From assembly GCF_002844595.1 (NCBI RefSeq), contig NZ_PJNW01000002.1, positions 620,001 to 684,000 on the forward strand: a DNA stretch of 64,000 nucleotides, written 5' to 3'. The translations under genes were made by a program, and so were the position numbers. Shown in pieces: positions 1-8,650 of the stretch (positions are counted from its first letter, which is position 1; every line of letters starts with the position of its first letter). Below the pieces are notes generated by a model, which saw nothing but the letters and a program-made list of their open reading frames with translations, was not told the origin of the DNA and did no database searches. Origin of the DNA: Pleomorphomonas diazotrophica. GTDB lineage: Bacteria > Pseudomonadota > Alphaproteobacteria > Rhizobiales > Pleomorphomonadaceae.

Positions 1-52
1 CTCGGCCCTGCCGGACCGGACGGCTGGCGAGCCGAACAAGAAAGCATCGTGA
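1..52 (+). CDS. araG: ABC transporter ATP-binding protein, C-terminal tail only (probably AraG)
   Basis: A reading frame enters from the left edge in frame 2 and ends at a TGA at 50-52. The last 16 residues read SALPDRTAGEPNKKAS. The stop overlaps the ATG of the permease at 52, the translational coupling usual in sugar ABC operons, where the ATPase gene precedes the AraH-type permease. No catalytic motif is inside the window, so the identity is inferred only from position and coupling. Confidence 0.5.
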   Translation, partial: SALPDRTAGEPNKKAS

Positions 53-999
53 TGGCCTTCCTGAAACGTCTCCTGCTGGGTGAGCAGGGCCTCCTCGTCA
101 TCTTCGTCATCGCCTTCGCGGCCGTTTCGATCTTCGTGCCGAGCTTCCTCACCGAGCGGAACATGCTCGGCCTGTTCCAGTCGGTGGTGACCATCGGCAT
201 CGTTGCCTGCACGATGATGTTCTGCCTGGCGTCGCGCGATTTCGATCTGTCCGTCGGTTCCATCGTCGCCTTCACCGGCATGGTGGCGGTGATGGCCTCC
301 AACGCCTCCGGCTCGATCGTCGTCGGCCTGATCGCGGCTCTCGCCTGTGGCACCTTCGTCGGCTTCGTCAACGGCACCATCATCGCCAAGCTCAAGATCA
401 ACGCGCTGATCACCACGCTCGCCACCATGCAGATTGTCCGCGGCCTAGCCCTGATCTCGTCGGACGGCCGGGCGGTCGGCATCAACGATCCGGGCTTCTA
501 TCAGCTGGCGCTGTCGCGTTTCCTCGGCATTCCCACGCCGATCTGGATCATGCTCATCCTGTTCTGCGTGTTCGGCTTCGTGCTCAACCGGTCGGTGTTC
601 GGCCGCAACACGCTGGCCATCGGCGGCAATCCCGAGGCGTCGCGTCTCGCCGGCGTCAACGTCGACGGCATGCGCATCTGGATCTTCACCATTCAGGGCC
701 TCGTCTGCGCGGTCGCCGGCATTCTCCTCGCCTCGCGCATCACGTCAGGACAGCCCAACGCGGCGACCGGACTCGAACTCTCGGCCATCTCGGCCTGCGT
801 GCTCGGCGGCGTGTCGCTGGCCGGCGGCCGGGCGGCAATGACGGGCGTCATCGTCGGCGTGCTGATCCTCGGCATTGCCGAGAACGCCATGAACCTCCTC
901 AATATCCAGGCCTTCTACCAATACCTGGTGCGCGGCCTTATCCTGCTGCTCGCCGTGCTGCTCGACAACGTGCGCAGCACCGGTCTCGGCCGGAAGTAA
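52..999 (+). CDS. araH: L-arabinose-type ABC transporter permease AraH
   Basis: Inner-membrane permease of a CUT2-class (RbsC/AraH) sugar importer, 315 residues, about eight to ten hydrophobic segments. Long stretches match what I know of E. coli AraH: CLASRDFDLSVGS near residue 60, KINALITTLATMQIVRG near 120, NTLAIGGNPEASRLAGV near 185, SACVLGGVSLAGG near 240 and AENAMNLLNIQ near 280. A GTG at 49 directly precedes the ATG at 52; the ATG is preferred because it overlaps the upstream TGA. The gene is the last of an operon entering from the left and is followed by a hairpin at 1031-1056. Exact substrate (arabinose or a related pentose) is inferred from similarity. Confidence 0.88.
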   Translation: MAFLKRLLLGEQGLLVIFVIAFAAVSIFVPSFLTERNMLGLFQSVVTIGIVACTMMFCLASRDFDLSVGSIVAFTGMVAVMASNASGSIVVGLIAALACGTFVGFVNGTIIAKLKINALITTLATMQIVRGLALISSDGRAVGINDPGFYQLALSRFLGIPTPIWIMLILFCVFGFVLNRSVFGRNTLAIGGNPEASRLAGVNVDGMRIWIFTIQGLVCAVAGILLASRITSGQPNAATGLELSAISACVLGGVSLAGGRAAMTGVIVGVLILGIAENAMNLLNIQAFYQYLVRGLILLLAVLLDNVRSTGLGRK

Positions 1000-1030
1000 C
1001 GGGCATCAGCCGCACCTAGCCTTCGATCGG

Positions 1031-1056
1031 CGCCCGGACGGGAAACCATCCGGGCG
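1031..1056. terminator. Hairpin between convergent araH and the phosphotransferase gene
   Basis: Arms CGCCCGGA (1031-1038) and TCCGGGCG (1049-1056) enclose a 10-base loop. It lies 32 bases after the araH stop and just before the 3' end of the gene on the other strand, so it can serve both. The following bases are only moderately T-rich. Confidence 0.5.
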
Positions 1057-1081
1057 TTGGCGTTTGGCGGGCTGCGACCGC

Positions 1082-1828
1082 CTAGGTGTCGAGAGCGCTC
1101 AGGCCGGCGAGGCGTCGCAGACTTTCCGTTTCGGCGGGAACTCCCTCCGCCAGACGGGCGGCGGCCGTTGGCGGCAACCAAGCCATGATGTCGGCGACAG
1201 CCGTTCCGGTCAGGCCAGAATAGGCATCGACGTAGTCGGTCGCGAGCGCTCCATCCACACCATGTATGAGGACATAGCTGCGGCAGACATCCGCCGCCGG
1301 GTGCCCGCAGCTGGCGTCCAACCAGTCGAGAATGGTGACCTGATCGGCCGTGCCGTGGATATTCCATGGGTGAAAATCGCCGTGACACAGGCTTTCGCCC
1401 TCCGGCAGGGCGTCGAGCTGGCGCAGAAGGCGGTCGCGGGATACCGGCTCGATATGGTCGGTTCTCCTGATGTTAGTCGACAGCCTCGTCTTGAGAGAAG
1501 GGAGGCCACTGCCCGGTTTCTGATGAAGCTGGCAATGCAGACGTGCCATCTCTTCAATGCATTTGGAGCGAGCGTCTGTCACCATTTGCTCAGCGAAGCT
1601 TCGGCCACTTGCGCGGTCCATGACCAAGCCCCAGCGACCGTCGTGGTCGTCGACCGAGTGCACCCGCGGCGTTGGCAGGTCGAGGCGCTCGACAAGGGCG
1701 AGATTGGCGGCCTCCCTGAAGGCCGCTGCCTTCGATGCACCGGACCGGAAGAGCTTCAGGACCCGCTCGCCATACTCGAAGACCTCGGCATCTTTGCCCG
1801 ACCCCACTCTGCAGCCGATCTCATTCAT
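1082..1828 (-). CDS. Aminoglycoside phosphotransferase-fold small-molecule kinase
   Basis: Cytoplasmic APH/choline-kinase-fold protein, 248 residues. Visible motifs: a glycine-rich N-terminal strand (RVGSGKDAEVF, about 7-17), the catalytic loop HGDFHPWN (149-156, Brenner motif HxDxxxxN) and the metal-binding LDWLDA (167-172). The ATG at 1828 has GGAGAG about seven bases upstream; an in-frame ATG at 1873 has no comparable site. The family phosphorylates antibiotics, sugars, choline or fructosamines; nothing here shows an antibiotic role. The neighbours (araH converging, nhaA upstream on the same strand) do not identify a substrate. Confidence 0.8.
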   Translation of the reverse strand: MNEIGCRVGSGKDAEVFEYGERVLKLFRSGASKAAAFREAANLALVERLDLPTPRVHSVDDHDGRWGLVMDRASGRSFAEQMVTDARSKCIEEMARLHCQLHQKPGSGLPSLKTRLSTNIRRTDHIEPVSRDRLLRQLDALPEGESLCHGDFHPWNIHGTADQVTILDWLDASCGHPAADVCRSYVLIHGVDGALATDYVDAYSGLTGTAVADIMAWLPPTAAARLAEGVPAETESLRRLAGLSALDT

Positions 1829-1921
1829 GGCGCTCTCCAACGGCGCGGAGCGCGGGTCTCCGAAGCAAAACAACCGCGCTTGGCAGCGGACCTGAACTCG
1901 CGCCGGCCAGCTCCGTCCGCA

Positions 1922-3118
1922 CTATACGTCGGGGTGCCGTTCGCGTCGTCCGAAAGCGGCGAGGCAAATGGCGCCGACGATGCCGGAGGCGACCGATCCC
2001 ATGAGGATGCCGATCTTGACGTGGTCCTGAACGGCCGGGTCGTCGAAGGCCAGCAGCCCGATGAACAGCGACATCGTGAAGCCGATACCGCAGAGCAGTG
2101 CGGTCCCGGTCATCTGGCCCCAGCTTGCCTTGGCCGGAAGGTGAGCGAGACCGAGCTTCACCAGCAGGACGATGGTTCCTACGACGCCCACCAGCTTTCC
2201 AAAGAGCAGACCGAGCGCGACGCCCATGGTCAGTGGTTCGGTGAACACGTCCAGCGAAATTCCAGCGAGCGAAACGCCCGCGTTGGCGAAGCCGAATATC
2301 GGGACGATGACGAAGGCCACCGGCTTGTGAAGAAGGTTCTCCAGGCGATGAAGAGGGGACTCCTCATGGGAGGCTTCGGGGGCACCGGGCGTTACCTTCA
2401 GCGGGATCATCAGCGCCAGCATGACGCCGGCCAGTGTAGCGTGGACGCCGGAGATGAACACCAGCACCCACAGCATGAGTCCCAGAGCCAGATACGGCCA
2501 AAGCGCGATCACTTTTGTTCGGTTCAGTCCGTAGAGCGCAGCGAGGACGACGGCGGCGCCTCCCAAGGCCATCGTGTTGAGATCGCTGGTATAAAACAGC
2601 GCGATGACGATGACGGCGCCAAGATCGTCGATGATGGCGAGGGCCGCCAGAAAGATCTTGAGTGAACTCGGAACCCGGGAACCGAACAGGGAGATCACGC
2701 CGAGCGCGAAGGCGATGTCCGTTGCCGTCGGAATGGCCCAACCCCGCAACGCCGATGGATTGCCCCAGTTCAAGGCGCCGTAGATGAACGCGGGAACCAG
2801 CATGCCGCCGGCTGCCGCCGCGCCTGGCAGGATGCGCCGGCTCCAGCTCGAAAGCTGGCCGTCCAGCATTTCCCGTTTGATCTCCAGCCCGACGAGCAGG
2901 AAGAACAGCGCCATCAGCGCGTCGTTGATCCAGTGCTGGACACTGAGCGGACCGATGTAGACGTGGAGACTGTGAAAGTAGGTTTCCGCGATCGGTGAGT
3001 TGGCGGTCAGGATGGCCAGTGCGGCGACGACCATCAGGACCAGACCACCCGACGCCTCGTCATTGAGAAAGCGGCGAAGGGTCGACTGGATGCGCCTTGG
3101 TGCGATCGGCAAAGACAT
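1922..3118 (-). CDS. nhaA: Na+/H+ antiporter NhaA
   Basis: Inner-membrane sodium/proton antiporter, 398 residues, the usual NhaA length, with about 12 hydrophobic segments. The ion-binding pair Asp164-Asp165 sits in AIIDDLGAV, and Asp134 in [10 protein letters not shown] corresponds to E. coli Asp133. The start at 3118 has GGGAG eight bases upstream; an in-frame ATG at 3193 would add 25 basic residues not typical of the family. It functions in sodium and alkaline pH homeostasis. Leader hairpins at 3148-3182 suggest 5' regulation. Confidence 0.95.
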   Translation of the reverse strand: MSLPIAPRRIQSTLRRFLNDEASGGLVLMVVAALAILTANSPIAETYFHSLHVYIGPLSVQHWINDALMALFFLLVGLEIKREMLDGQLSSWSRRILPGAAAAGGMLVPAFIYGALNWGNPSALRGWAIPTATDIAFALGVISLFGSRVPSSLKIFLAALAIIDDLGAVIVIALFYTSDLNTMALGGAAVVLAALYGLNRTKVIALWPYLALGLMLWVLVFISGVHATLAGVMLALMIPLKVTPGAPEASHEESPLHRLENLLHKPVAFVIVPIFGFANAGVSLAGISLDVFTEPLTMGVALGLLFGKLVGVVGTIVLLVKLGLAHLPAKASWGQMTGTALLCGIGFTMSLFIGLLAFDDPAVQDHVKIGILMGSVASGIVGAICLAAFGRRERHPDV

Positions 3119-3147
3119 GGATTTTCGCTCCCATGATCGGAAGGTTG

Positions 3148-3182
3148 ATCGAAGTCTCCGTCGATTTCGGGCTACCCGTAGC
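3148..3182 (-). promoter_or_regulatory. Paired hairpins in the nhaA leader
   Basis: Within 65 bases upstream of the nhaA start lie ATCGA/TCGAT (3148-3152 with 3161-3165) and GCTA/TAGC (3171-3174 with 3179-3182, loop of four). nhaA genes of alphaproteobacteria can carry structured leaders (nhaA-I and nhaA-II motifs), but I cannot confirm a match to either consensus by eye. Confidence 0.25.
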
Positions 3183-3297
3183 GCACGCAGCACACGCTAT
3201 TGAGCGTCTAGACTAGCGGAGTCCTCGCACTATTTCCATGTTGATCGTCAAATGTGCGGCCAGAAGACGCAGCCCATTTGTTGCAGCGACGGCGCGT

Positions 3298-4188
3298 TCA
3301 TCGACCTACGGCGATCGCCGCGGCTTCGTACTCTGCCAGCCCCTCACTCTGTCCTTCGCTGAAAACTGCAACAGTCACCGGGTCGGGGCGCTCGGGAAAA
3401 TGGTAGACCGCATTGACGCTGAACGGTCCTCCTCCCGAATGGCCGATGACGCGCCCGGCACTTTCCATGCGGCCGATCATCAAGCCCAGACCATAGCCGC
3501 AATCCGTCCAAGGGCGACCTTCGATAGCGCCGCCCAAGGGAATGCGCCGCAGCATCTCGTTGACTGCGGTCGTGCCCAGCAGGGCTCCGCAAAGAAGGGC
3601 GTGCAGCAGGTGCGCGGCATCCTCGGCCGTTCCAATCAGGCAGCCGTGATAGACCCACCCGGGGTGGTATTTCGCTCCAGCAGGCCAGTGAACCCGACGA
3701 AACTGCTCGCGGGTTGTCGCAAGTTCGATGCTGTTCAAGCCGAGAGGGCGGCAGATTGTGTCGGTGACAAGGGCGGCGAAATCCTCCCCTGAGGCGACTT
3801 CCAACTGTTCCCGCGCCAGCATGAAGCCGACGTTGGAATAGGACCAGCCTTGGCCGGGCTCGAAAAGATAGCCCTTAACCAGTGCCGCAGTGAGAAGCCT
3901 GTCGCGGGGCCAGGGATCTTCGTCGGCTGCGACGGCTGCATGGTAGTCGGATAGGGCGGAATAGTCCGGGAGGCCGGAGGTATGGTTCAGCAACTGCCGA
4001 AGCGTGAAGCGCTCACCGTCGAGAACTTGATCCAAATCGATCTCGCCGCGCTCGTACAGTTTCAGCGCGCAGATGGCGATGACGGTCTTGGTGAAGCTCC
4101 AGTAGGGGAAAAGCAGGGAGGCATCGCCGTGCGTGCCTCGACGCCCGTCCGCCGTGATCCATTGGGAATGGGTGCCCGTTGCCTGCAT
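3298..4188 (-). CDS. Serine hydrolase of the class C beta-lactamase / penicillin-binding family
   Basis: 296 residues with the three active-site motifs of the family: SFTK (31-34, SxxK nucleophile and base), YSN (117-119, YxN) and HSG (250-252, replacing the KTG box as in many esterases and D-aminopeptidases). No signal peptide or membrane segment is visible, so a cytoplasmic esterase or peptidase is more likely than a periplasmic beta-lactamase. The start at 4188 has ACAGG six bases upstream. It lies downstream of the aldose epimerase with a 62-base gap and may share its transcript. Substrate unknown. Confidence 0.82.
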   Translation of the reverse strand: MQATGTHSQWITADGRRGTHGDASLLFPYWSFTKTVIAICALKLYERGEIDLDQVLDGERFTLRQLLNHTSGLPDYSALSDYHAAVAADEDPWPRDRLLTAALVKGYLFEPGQGWSYSNVGFMLAREQLEVASGEDFAALVTDTICRPLGLNSIELATTREQFRRVHWPAGAKYHPGWVYHGCLIGTAEDAAHLLHALLCGALLGTTAVNEMLRRIPLGGAIEGRPWTDCGYGLGLMIGRMESAGRVIGHSGGGPFSVNAVYHFPERPDPVTVAVFSEGQSEGLAEYEAAAIAVGR

Positions 4189-4250
4189 GGCAAACCTGTA
4201 CCATCCGTTTTGGACGCAGTGTAGCGTCCTCCACCGAACGCCGTAGCGGA

Positions 4251-5144
4251 TTAATGCACCAAGGCCTCGAGGACGATGCGCCCCTCAAGAGAGTTGCCGG
4301 GATCCAGCTGCACCAGGCCGCCCATCCCTGCCAAGCCGAAACCATCGACAGAGTGCGTCATCGGCTCGAAGCAGAACCAGTCGCCGGCATAGGCCGGATC
4401 GCGGTCGGTATCGGGACGATAGATGACGTACCGGGAAAAAGCTGGCCCCGCGTCGATCTTGAGGGTTACCCCCCGCTCCGGCCAGTCGATGCGCGCGCAG
4501 CCGTTCCAGCCCTCGAAGCCGTTGTTGACCCAGCAGTTGGGCAGCGGTGCGGCTTTCCGAAAATCGAGTTCGGCGGCGATGGGGACTTCTTCGGTGGGAA
4601 GGTGATCGGCGCCTTCCAGCCAGACTGAGGAAGCCGGCGCCGTCAGTCGCGTGCGCGCGGCCAGCGGAAAATAAGGGTGCCAGCCGAGACCAAAGGGCAG
4701 GGGGACTTTTCCCGTGTTCTCAACTGACAGGGCCAGCGCCATGCCCCGCCCGTCGAGCGTCACGGTCTGTCGCGCGAGATAGTCCCATGGGGCAGCCGCG
4801 TCGGCCATGTGGCGCAGGATGAGGGTGGCGCTGCTGTCGGATACCGCTTCGATGCCCCAGTCGGACAGCCAGCCGTCGCCGTGCAGGCGATAGCGGTCGC
4901 CGGCATTGGCTGTCAGCCGATAGTCTCGACCGGAGAAGGTGAAAGCGTTGCCGCCGACGCGGTTGCCGAAAGGCACCAGCGGAAAGGCGGAAGTCTCATC
5001 GGGTGCGCCGTTGCCGCCATGGCGAGCCGGACGCAGGAGGGGGAGGCGACCGGCGCTTGCGTCGATCTCCCAGCCGAGGACGGCTGCGCCTTGTGTCGAG
5101 AGCTTGAGCTCGGCGACGTTCGTCCGGAGGCGCAGCACGTCCAT
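4251..5144 (-). CDS. Aldose 1-epimerase (mutarotase) family protein
   Basis: 297 residues of the galactose-mutarotase fold, which interconverts alpha and beta anomers of free sugars or sugar derivatives in the cytoplasm. Catalytic residues expected in the family are in place: His88 (YRLHGDGW), His156 (GLGWHPYF) and Glu260 (WFCFEPMTH). It follows the DUF5107/TPR gene by only 11 bases on the same strand, so the two are almost certainly cotranscribed. The sugar is not identifiable; the divergent AraC-type regulator suggests induction by a carbohydrate. Confidence 0.85.
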   Translation of the reverse strand: MDVLRLRTNVAELKLSTQGAAVLGWEIDASAGRLPLLRPARHGGNGAPDETSAFPLVPFGNRVGGNAFTFSGRDYRLTANAGDRYRLHGDGWLSDWGIEAVSDSSATLILRHMADAAAPWDYLARQTVTLDGRGMALALSVENTGKVPLPFGLGWHPYFPLAARTRLTAPASSVWLEGADHLPTEEVPIAAELDFRKAAPLPNCWVNNGFEGWNGCARIDWPERGVTLKIDAGPAFSRYVIYRPDTDRDPAYAGDWFCFEPMTHSVDGFGLAGMGGLVQLDPGNSLEGRIVLEALVH

Positions 5145-5155
5145 GTCAGGCCTCC

Positions 5156-8100
5156 TCAGCCATTGGGAAGATCGCTGAGGAGGTCGGCGGCGAGCGCATG
5201 GTTGGGGTCCAGCTTCAGGGCAGCCTGAAGATGCTCGCGGCCGGTTGCGGGGTCGCCGAGGCCAATGGCCGCTTCGGCGAGCATGACGTGGGCGGAGACG
5301 CGCCGTCGAAGCTGCAGGTCGTCGTCGAACAGCAGCATGGTCGGTAGCGAGGTGGCGAAATAATCGATCTTCGCCGGGCTGGCCATCGTCTCCTCGGCGT
5401 AGGCGCGGAGTTCGTAAAGCAGCGTCTCGGCTTCCGCCTTGCGGCTGAGCGCGATTAGCGACAGGGCCGAAAAGAAGGTTTTCTCCGAATAGGCGCGCAC
5501 TTCCATGCCGAGGAAATCGCCGGCAAACTCGGCGGCCAGCGTCAGCCAGCGTGTCGCCTCTTCGCCGCGGTCAGCGGCGGCGAGCGCCTTGCCGAGCCAG
5601 TACTGGACGTCGCTCTGGTTGGCGAGCAGGTGACGCGCCTCGCCGAGGGATCGCGGCGGGTTGAGCGCCGCCTCGAACTCGGCCACCGCGGCCTCCGCCT
5701 TGCCGGCTGCGAGAACCCGCCGGCCGAGGCCGAGGTGACTACGCACCCACTGGTCGAGGGCAAGGCCTTCTCCGCCTTCCCAGGGCTGGAAAGCGCGGCC
5801 GGCGATCAGCGGCGCCGACTTCTCCGGTTGACCAAGCTGGTTATAAAGCGCCGACAGCTCGACGCTGAGGTCGTCGCGGCTGGCTACGAGATTCAGTCGG
5901 CTCTCCAGTTCGGCGAGGCGCTCGGCGGGCGAGCGTCCGATACGCTTCCAAAGCTGGTCGCGCTCGTAGACGAGACGGGCATCATGTGGGGCGGCGGCAA
6001 GCGCCTTGTCATAGGCCGCGACGGCCTTTCCCTCGGATCCCTCGATGTTGAAATAGCCGATGCCGAGGTTGCGCCAGGGGATCGACCATGACGGGTCGAT
6101 CGCCACCGATTTCTCCCAGAGGACAATCGCCTCGGCGTGGCGCCGGCGATCGTAGAGAAGGTTGCCGAGATAGCAGGGTGCACGGCCATCGGCCGGGTTC
6201 GCCCCGATCGCCGCCTCCAGCGCGGCGATGTCTTCGAGCCGCGCCGGGAAGCAGTAATCGGGCGACGCCTCGGCGGCAGCGGCGAGGTAGGATTCCGTGG
6301 ACTTGCCGAGCCGGCCCGCAAGGAGGGCCGCGTGATAGTGAAGAAGCGGCGAAGCTGCACGGCCAACCGCCGCAGCGCGGCCTTCGAGAAGCGCAAGGGC
6401 GTCAGCAACGAAACCGCTACGGGCCGTCTCAATGGCGATGTCGAGATAGAGCTGGTCGTCGCCGTTGAACGGCAGCCCGTTCAGCATCCTGGCGCGGGCA
6501 TCGAGCGGATCGCGGGCCAGCGTCTCGGCGAGAAGCGTGTCGGCTTCGGCCGCACGTCCGAGCTTGATGAGCAGGGCGGCCTTGAGGCTGCGGGCAACCG
6601 AGTTCTCGACGTCGTGGCGCAGCGCCTCCTCGACATGGCCCAAAGCGTCGGCGAGAGCGCCACGCGTGCCGTCGATCTCTGCCAAGGCCAGATGCGCCGG
6701 CCCGCGCCAAGCGGCATTCCAGGTCGCCTTGTAGAGGGCATCGTAGGCGGCGTCGGGCTGGCCGAGATAGCGCAGGGCGATTCCGAGGTGATAGTGCGCT
6801 TCGCCGGTCGGTGGGTTGGGGTTGCGGCGGGTCAGGCGCTCGATCGCCTTGCGGAAGCAGGCTTCGGCTGCTGTGAACTCGCCGCGCCGAAGATGCCAGA
6901 TGCCGAGAGCCGTGTTGCACCTGACATCGCCGGGATCGCGGCGGAGCGCCTCGCGCCAATAGATGTCGGCCGGCCGGGTCGCGTGGCGGTATTGGTCGAG
7001 GTGGACGCCCGTCATCCAGAGTTCGTCGGCGCTGTCGATGTCCTCGGGCCGAGGCGGTTCGGTGGCCGGCGGCGGGATGGTTACCTTATCCCGGTCCACG
7101 GGGCGGCGCTCGACCAGCGTGACGCCATCCTGTTCGACAACGACGCGGACGCCATCGGGATCGACGCCGCCGGGGAGGTCGAGGGGGATGAGAAGCGGCT
7201 TCGCCGGATCGAGGTTGACCGTCCGCTCGGCCAGCGTCTTCTCGCCAACTGAGACGATGATCCGCGCGCCAGTGGCCGCCTCGGTTGCCTGTATGCCGAC
7301 CGTCAACCTGACACCGTCGAATTTCAGGCCGATGGCGGCCTTGAGCGTCGCCGCGGCCGCGGCGCCGATCTCGCGGATCGGGTACCAGTATTGCGAGAAG
7401 GTCTTGGTCTCGCCGGGGGCGACGAAGGAAAAGTCGGGCTGGTTGTCGGTGTAGACGCCGGCCATGATCTCGATGTAGGGCCAGTAGACGCCGTTGTCGT
7501 CCGGCTCGGTCAAGTTCCGGTCCCAGGCGTAGCCGAAGTCATGGTTGCCCCAGGTCCACTGCTTCTTGCCGGGGGATATGTGGTGGTTGGCGACATGGAC
7601 GATTCCCGCATCGACGGCGTGGTCGTAGCCGCCAAAGAAATCGTCGCGCGAGCCAAGGCACATGTAGCTGGTCGGCACCGGAATGTTGGCATACCAGCGA
7701 AGGTCGTTGGGGGCGTAACCGCGCTTGGGAACGAACTGCGACGGCGTTTCCTCGGGCGGCACGCCGTCCCTGGCGCGGCTGGCATAATCGACGCCGTAGT
7801 AGCGGCCTTCGCAACCGGGAAAGGCCGAGGTCGCCCGTTTGGCATGATCGGCGATGAAGTGAACGTCCTCGGGGAAGAAGCTCTGATAGTCCTCGTGGAC
7901 TTCGGTGGCGACGTTCGCCCACCAGAGGAAGGTCTGGGTCAGCTCCGTGCGGTTGTGCAGGCGAACGGCCAGCTCCAGGCAGGCCTTGCCGGGGCTGAGC
8001 CGCACGCCGTGCATGCCCTTCATGCGATTCATCGGCTCGTGTTCCGACAGCCAGATGACGCGCGAGCCATCCGCTTCCTCGACGATTTCCCAGGCGGTCG

Positions 8101-8527
8101 GCATGTAGGTGCTGGGCCGGTGATGCTGCGGCCAATTGAACTCGATGCCGCCGGACAGCCAGGGGCCGGCGAGGCCGACCAGGGCCGGCTTGATGACGCG
8201 ATTGCGATAGACGAGGTCGTAGCCGTTCATCTTGTCGACGACGGCATAGATGCGGCCGCCAAGCTCCGGCAGCACCGTGACGCGCAGATAGTCGTTCTCG
8301 ATATGCAGCGCCGTCCAGCTCTTGTCGTGCAGTTCCGAGTCGATGCGATCGAAAAAGGGCAGCGGGTAGACGCGGCCGCTGGAACCCTGGAAGACCCGCT
8401 TTTCCAGGAACATCGGATTGCGGTCGGCGGGGGCGGGCTCGTAGGTGGGAATGACAAGGGGTTCCGACCACGCCTTGACCGGCCCGGTAAGCGCCCGGGG
8501 CGCTGCGGGGAGTTCGACTTGTTTCAT
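5156..8527 (-). CDS. DUF5107 domain protein with a long tetratricopeptide-repeat region
   Basis: 1123 residues. The N-terminal 400 residues contain a beta-rich domain resembling DUF5107, with conserved stretches such as LPELGGRIYAVVDKMNGYDL near 90, GGIEFNWPQHH near 125 and KQWTWGNHDFGYAWDRNL near 325. The rest, roughly 520-1120, is a chain of TPR-like helices (for example NTALGIWHLRRGEFTAAEACFRK cut into its repeat periods, and YNQLGQPEKS). No signal peptide is visible. The start at 8527 has GGAAGGA seven bases upstream; the ATG at 8566 has none. Its partner gene is an aldose epimerase and DUF5107 resembles the same mutarotase-type sandwich, so binding or processing of a sugar is inferred. 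Biochemical function is unknown. Confidence 0.75.
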   Translation of the reverse strand: MKQVELPAAPRALTGPVKAWSEPLVIPTYEPAPADRNPMFLEKRVFQGSSGRVYPLPFFDRIDSELHDKSWTALHIENDYLRVTVLPELGGRIYAVVDKMNGYDLVYRNRVIKPALVGLAGPWLSGGIEFNWPQHHRPSTYMPTAWEIVEEADGSRVIWLSEHEPMNRMKGMHGVRLSPGKACLELAVRLHNRTELTQTFLWWANVATEVHEDYQSFFPEDVHFIADHAKRATSAFPGCEGRYYGVDYASRARDGVPPEETPSQFVPKRGYAPNDLRWYANIPVPTSYMCLGSRDDFFGGYDHAVDAGIVHVANHHISPGKKQWTWGNHDFGYAWDRNLTEPDDNGVYWPYIEIMAGVYTDNQPDFSFVAPGETKTFSQYWYPIREIGAAAAATLKAAIGLKFDGVRLTVGIQATEAATGARIIVSVGEKTLAERTVNLDPAKPLLIPLDLPGGVDPDGVRVVVEQDGVTLVERRPVDRDKVTIPPPATEPPRPEDIDSADELWMTGVHLDQYRHATRPADIYWREALRRDPGDVRCNTALGIWHLRRGEFTAAEACFRKAIERLTRRNPNPPTGEAHYHLGIALRYLGQPDAAYDALYKATWNAAWRGPAHLALAEIDGTRGALADALGHVEEALRHDVENSVARSLKAALLIKLGRAAEADTLLAETLARDPLDARARMLNGLPFNGDDQLYLDIAIETARSGFVADALALLEGRAAAVGRAASPLLHYHAALLAGRLGKSTESYLAAAAEASPDYCFPARLEDIAALEAAIGANPADGRAPCYLGNLLYDRRRHAEAIVLWEKSVAIDPSWSIPWRNLGIGYFNIEGSEGKAVAAYDKALAAAPHDARLVYERDQLWKRIGRSPAERLAELESRLNLVASRDDLSVELSALYNQLGQPEKSAPLIAGRAFQPWEGGEGLALDQWVRSHLGLGRRVLAAGKAEAAVAEFEAALNPPRSLGEARHLLANQSDVQYWLGKALAAADRGEEATRWLTLAAEFAGDFLGMEVRAYSEKTFFSALSLIALSRKAEAETLLYELRAYAEETMASPAKIDYFATSLPTMLLFDDDLQLRRRVSAHVMLAEAAIGLGDPATGREHLQAALKLDPNHALAADLLSDLPNG

Positions 8528-8650
8528 GGCGCGTTCCTTCCCATCCCGTAGCCGGGGATCTGTCATTGTCGGAACGCTAGGCGCCGGTCCTTCAATCGTG
8601 AATAGCGGGAACGATGGACATCATGGAGGATCCTCTGATAGCATCGGGGC

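Noticed and set aside
1082-1828. Antibiotic resistance gene
   Set aside because: Only the general kinase fold is shown; the chromosomal housekeeping context gives no support for resistance.
1064-2665. 533-codon plus-strand frame across the phosphotransferase and nhaA genes
   Set aside because: Spans two convincing minus-strand genes and their intergenic gap; composition is not protein-like.
3298-4188. Beta-lactamase
   Set aside because: Although SxxK and YxN are present, there is no signal peptide and the third motif is HSG, as in esterases and peptidases of the same family.
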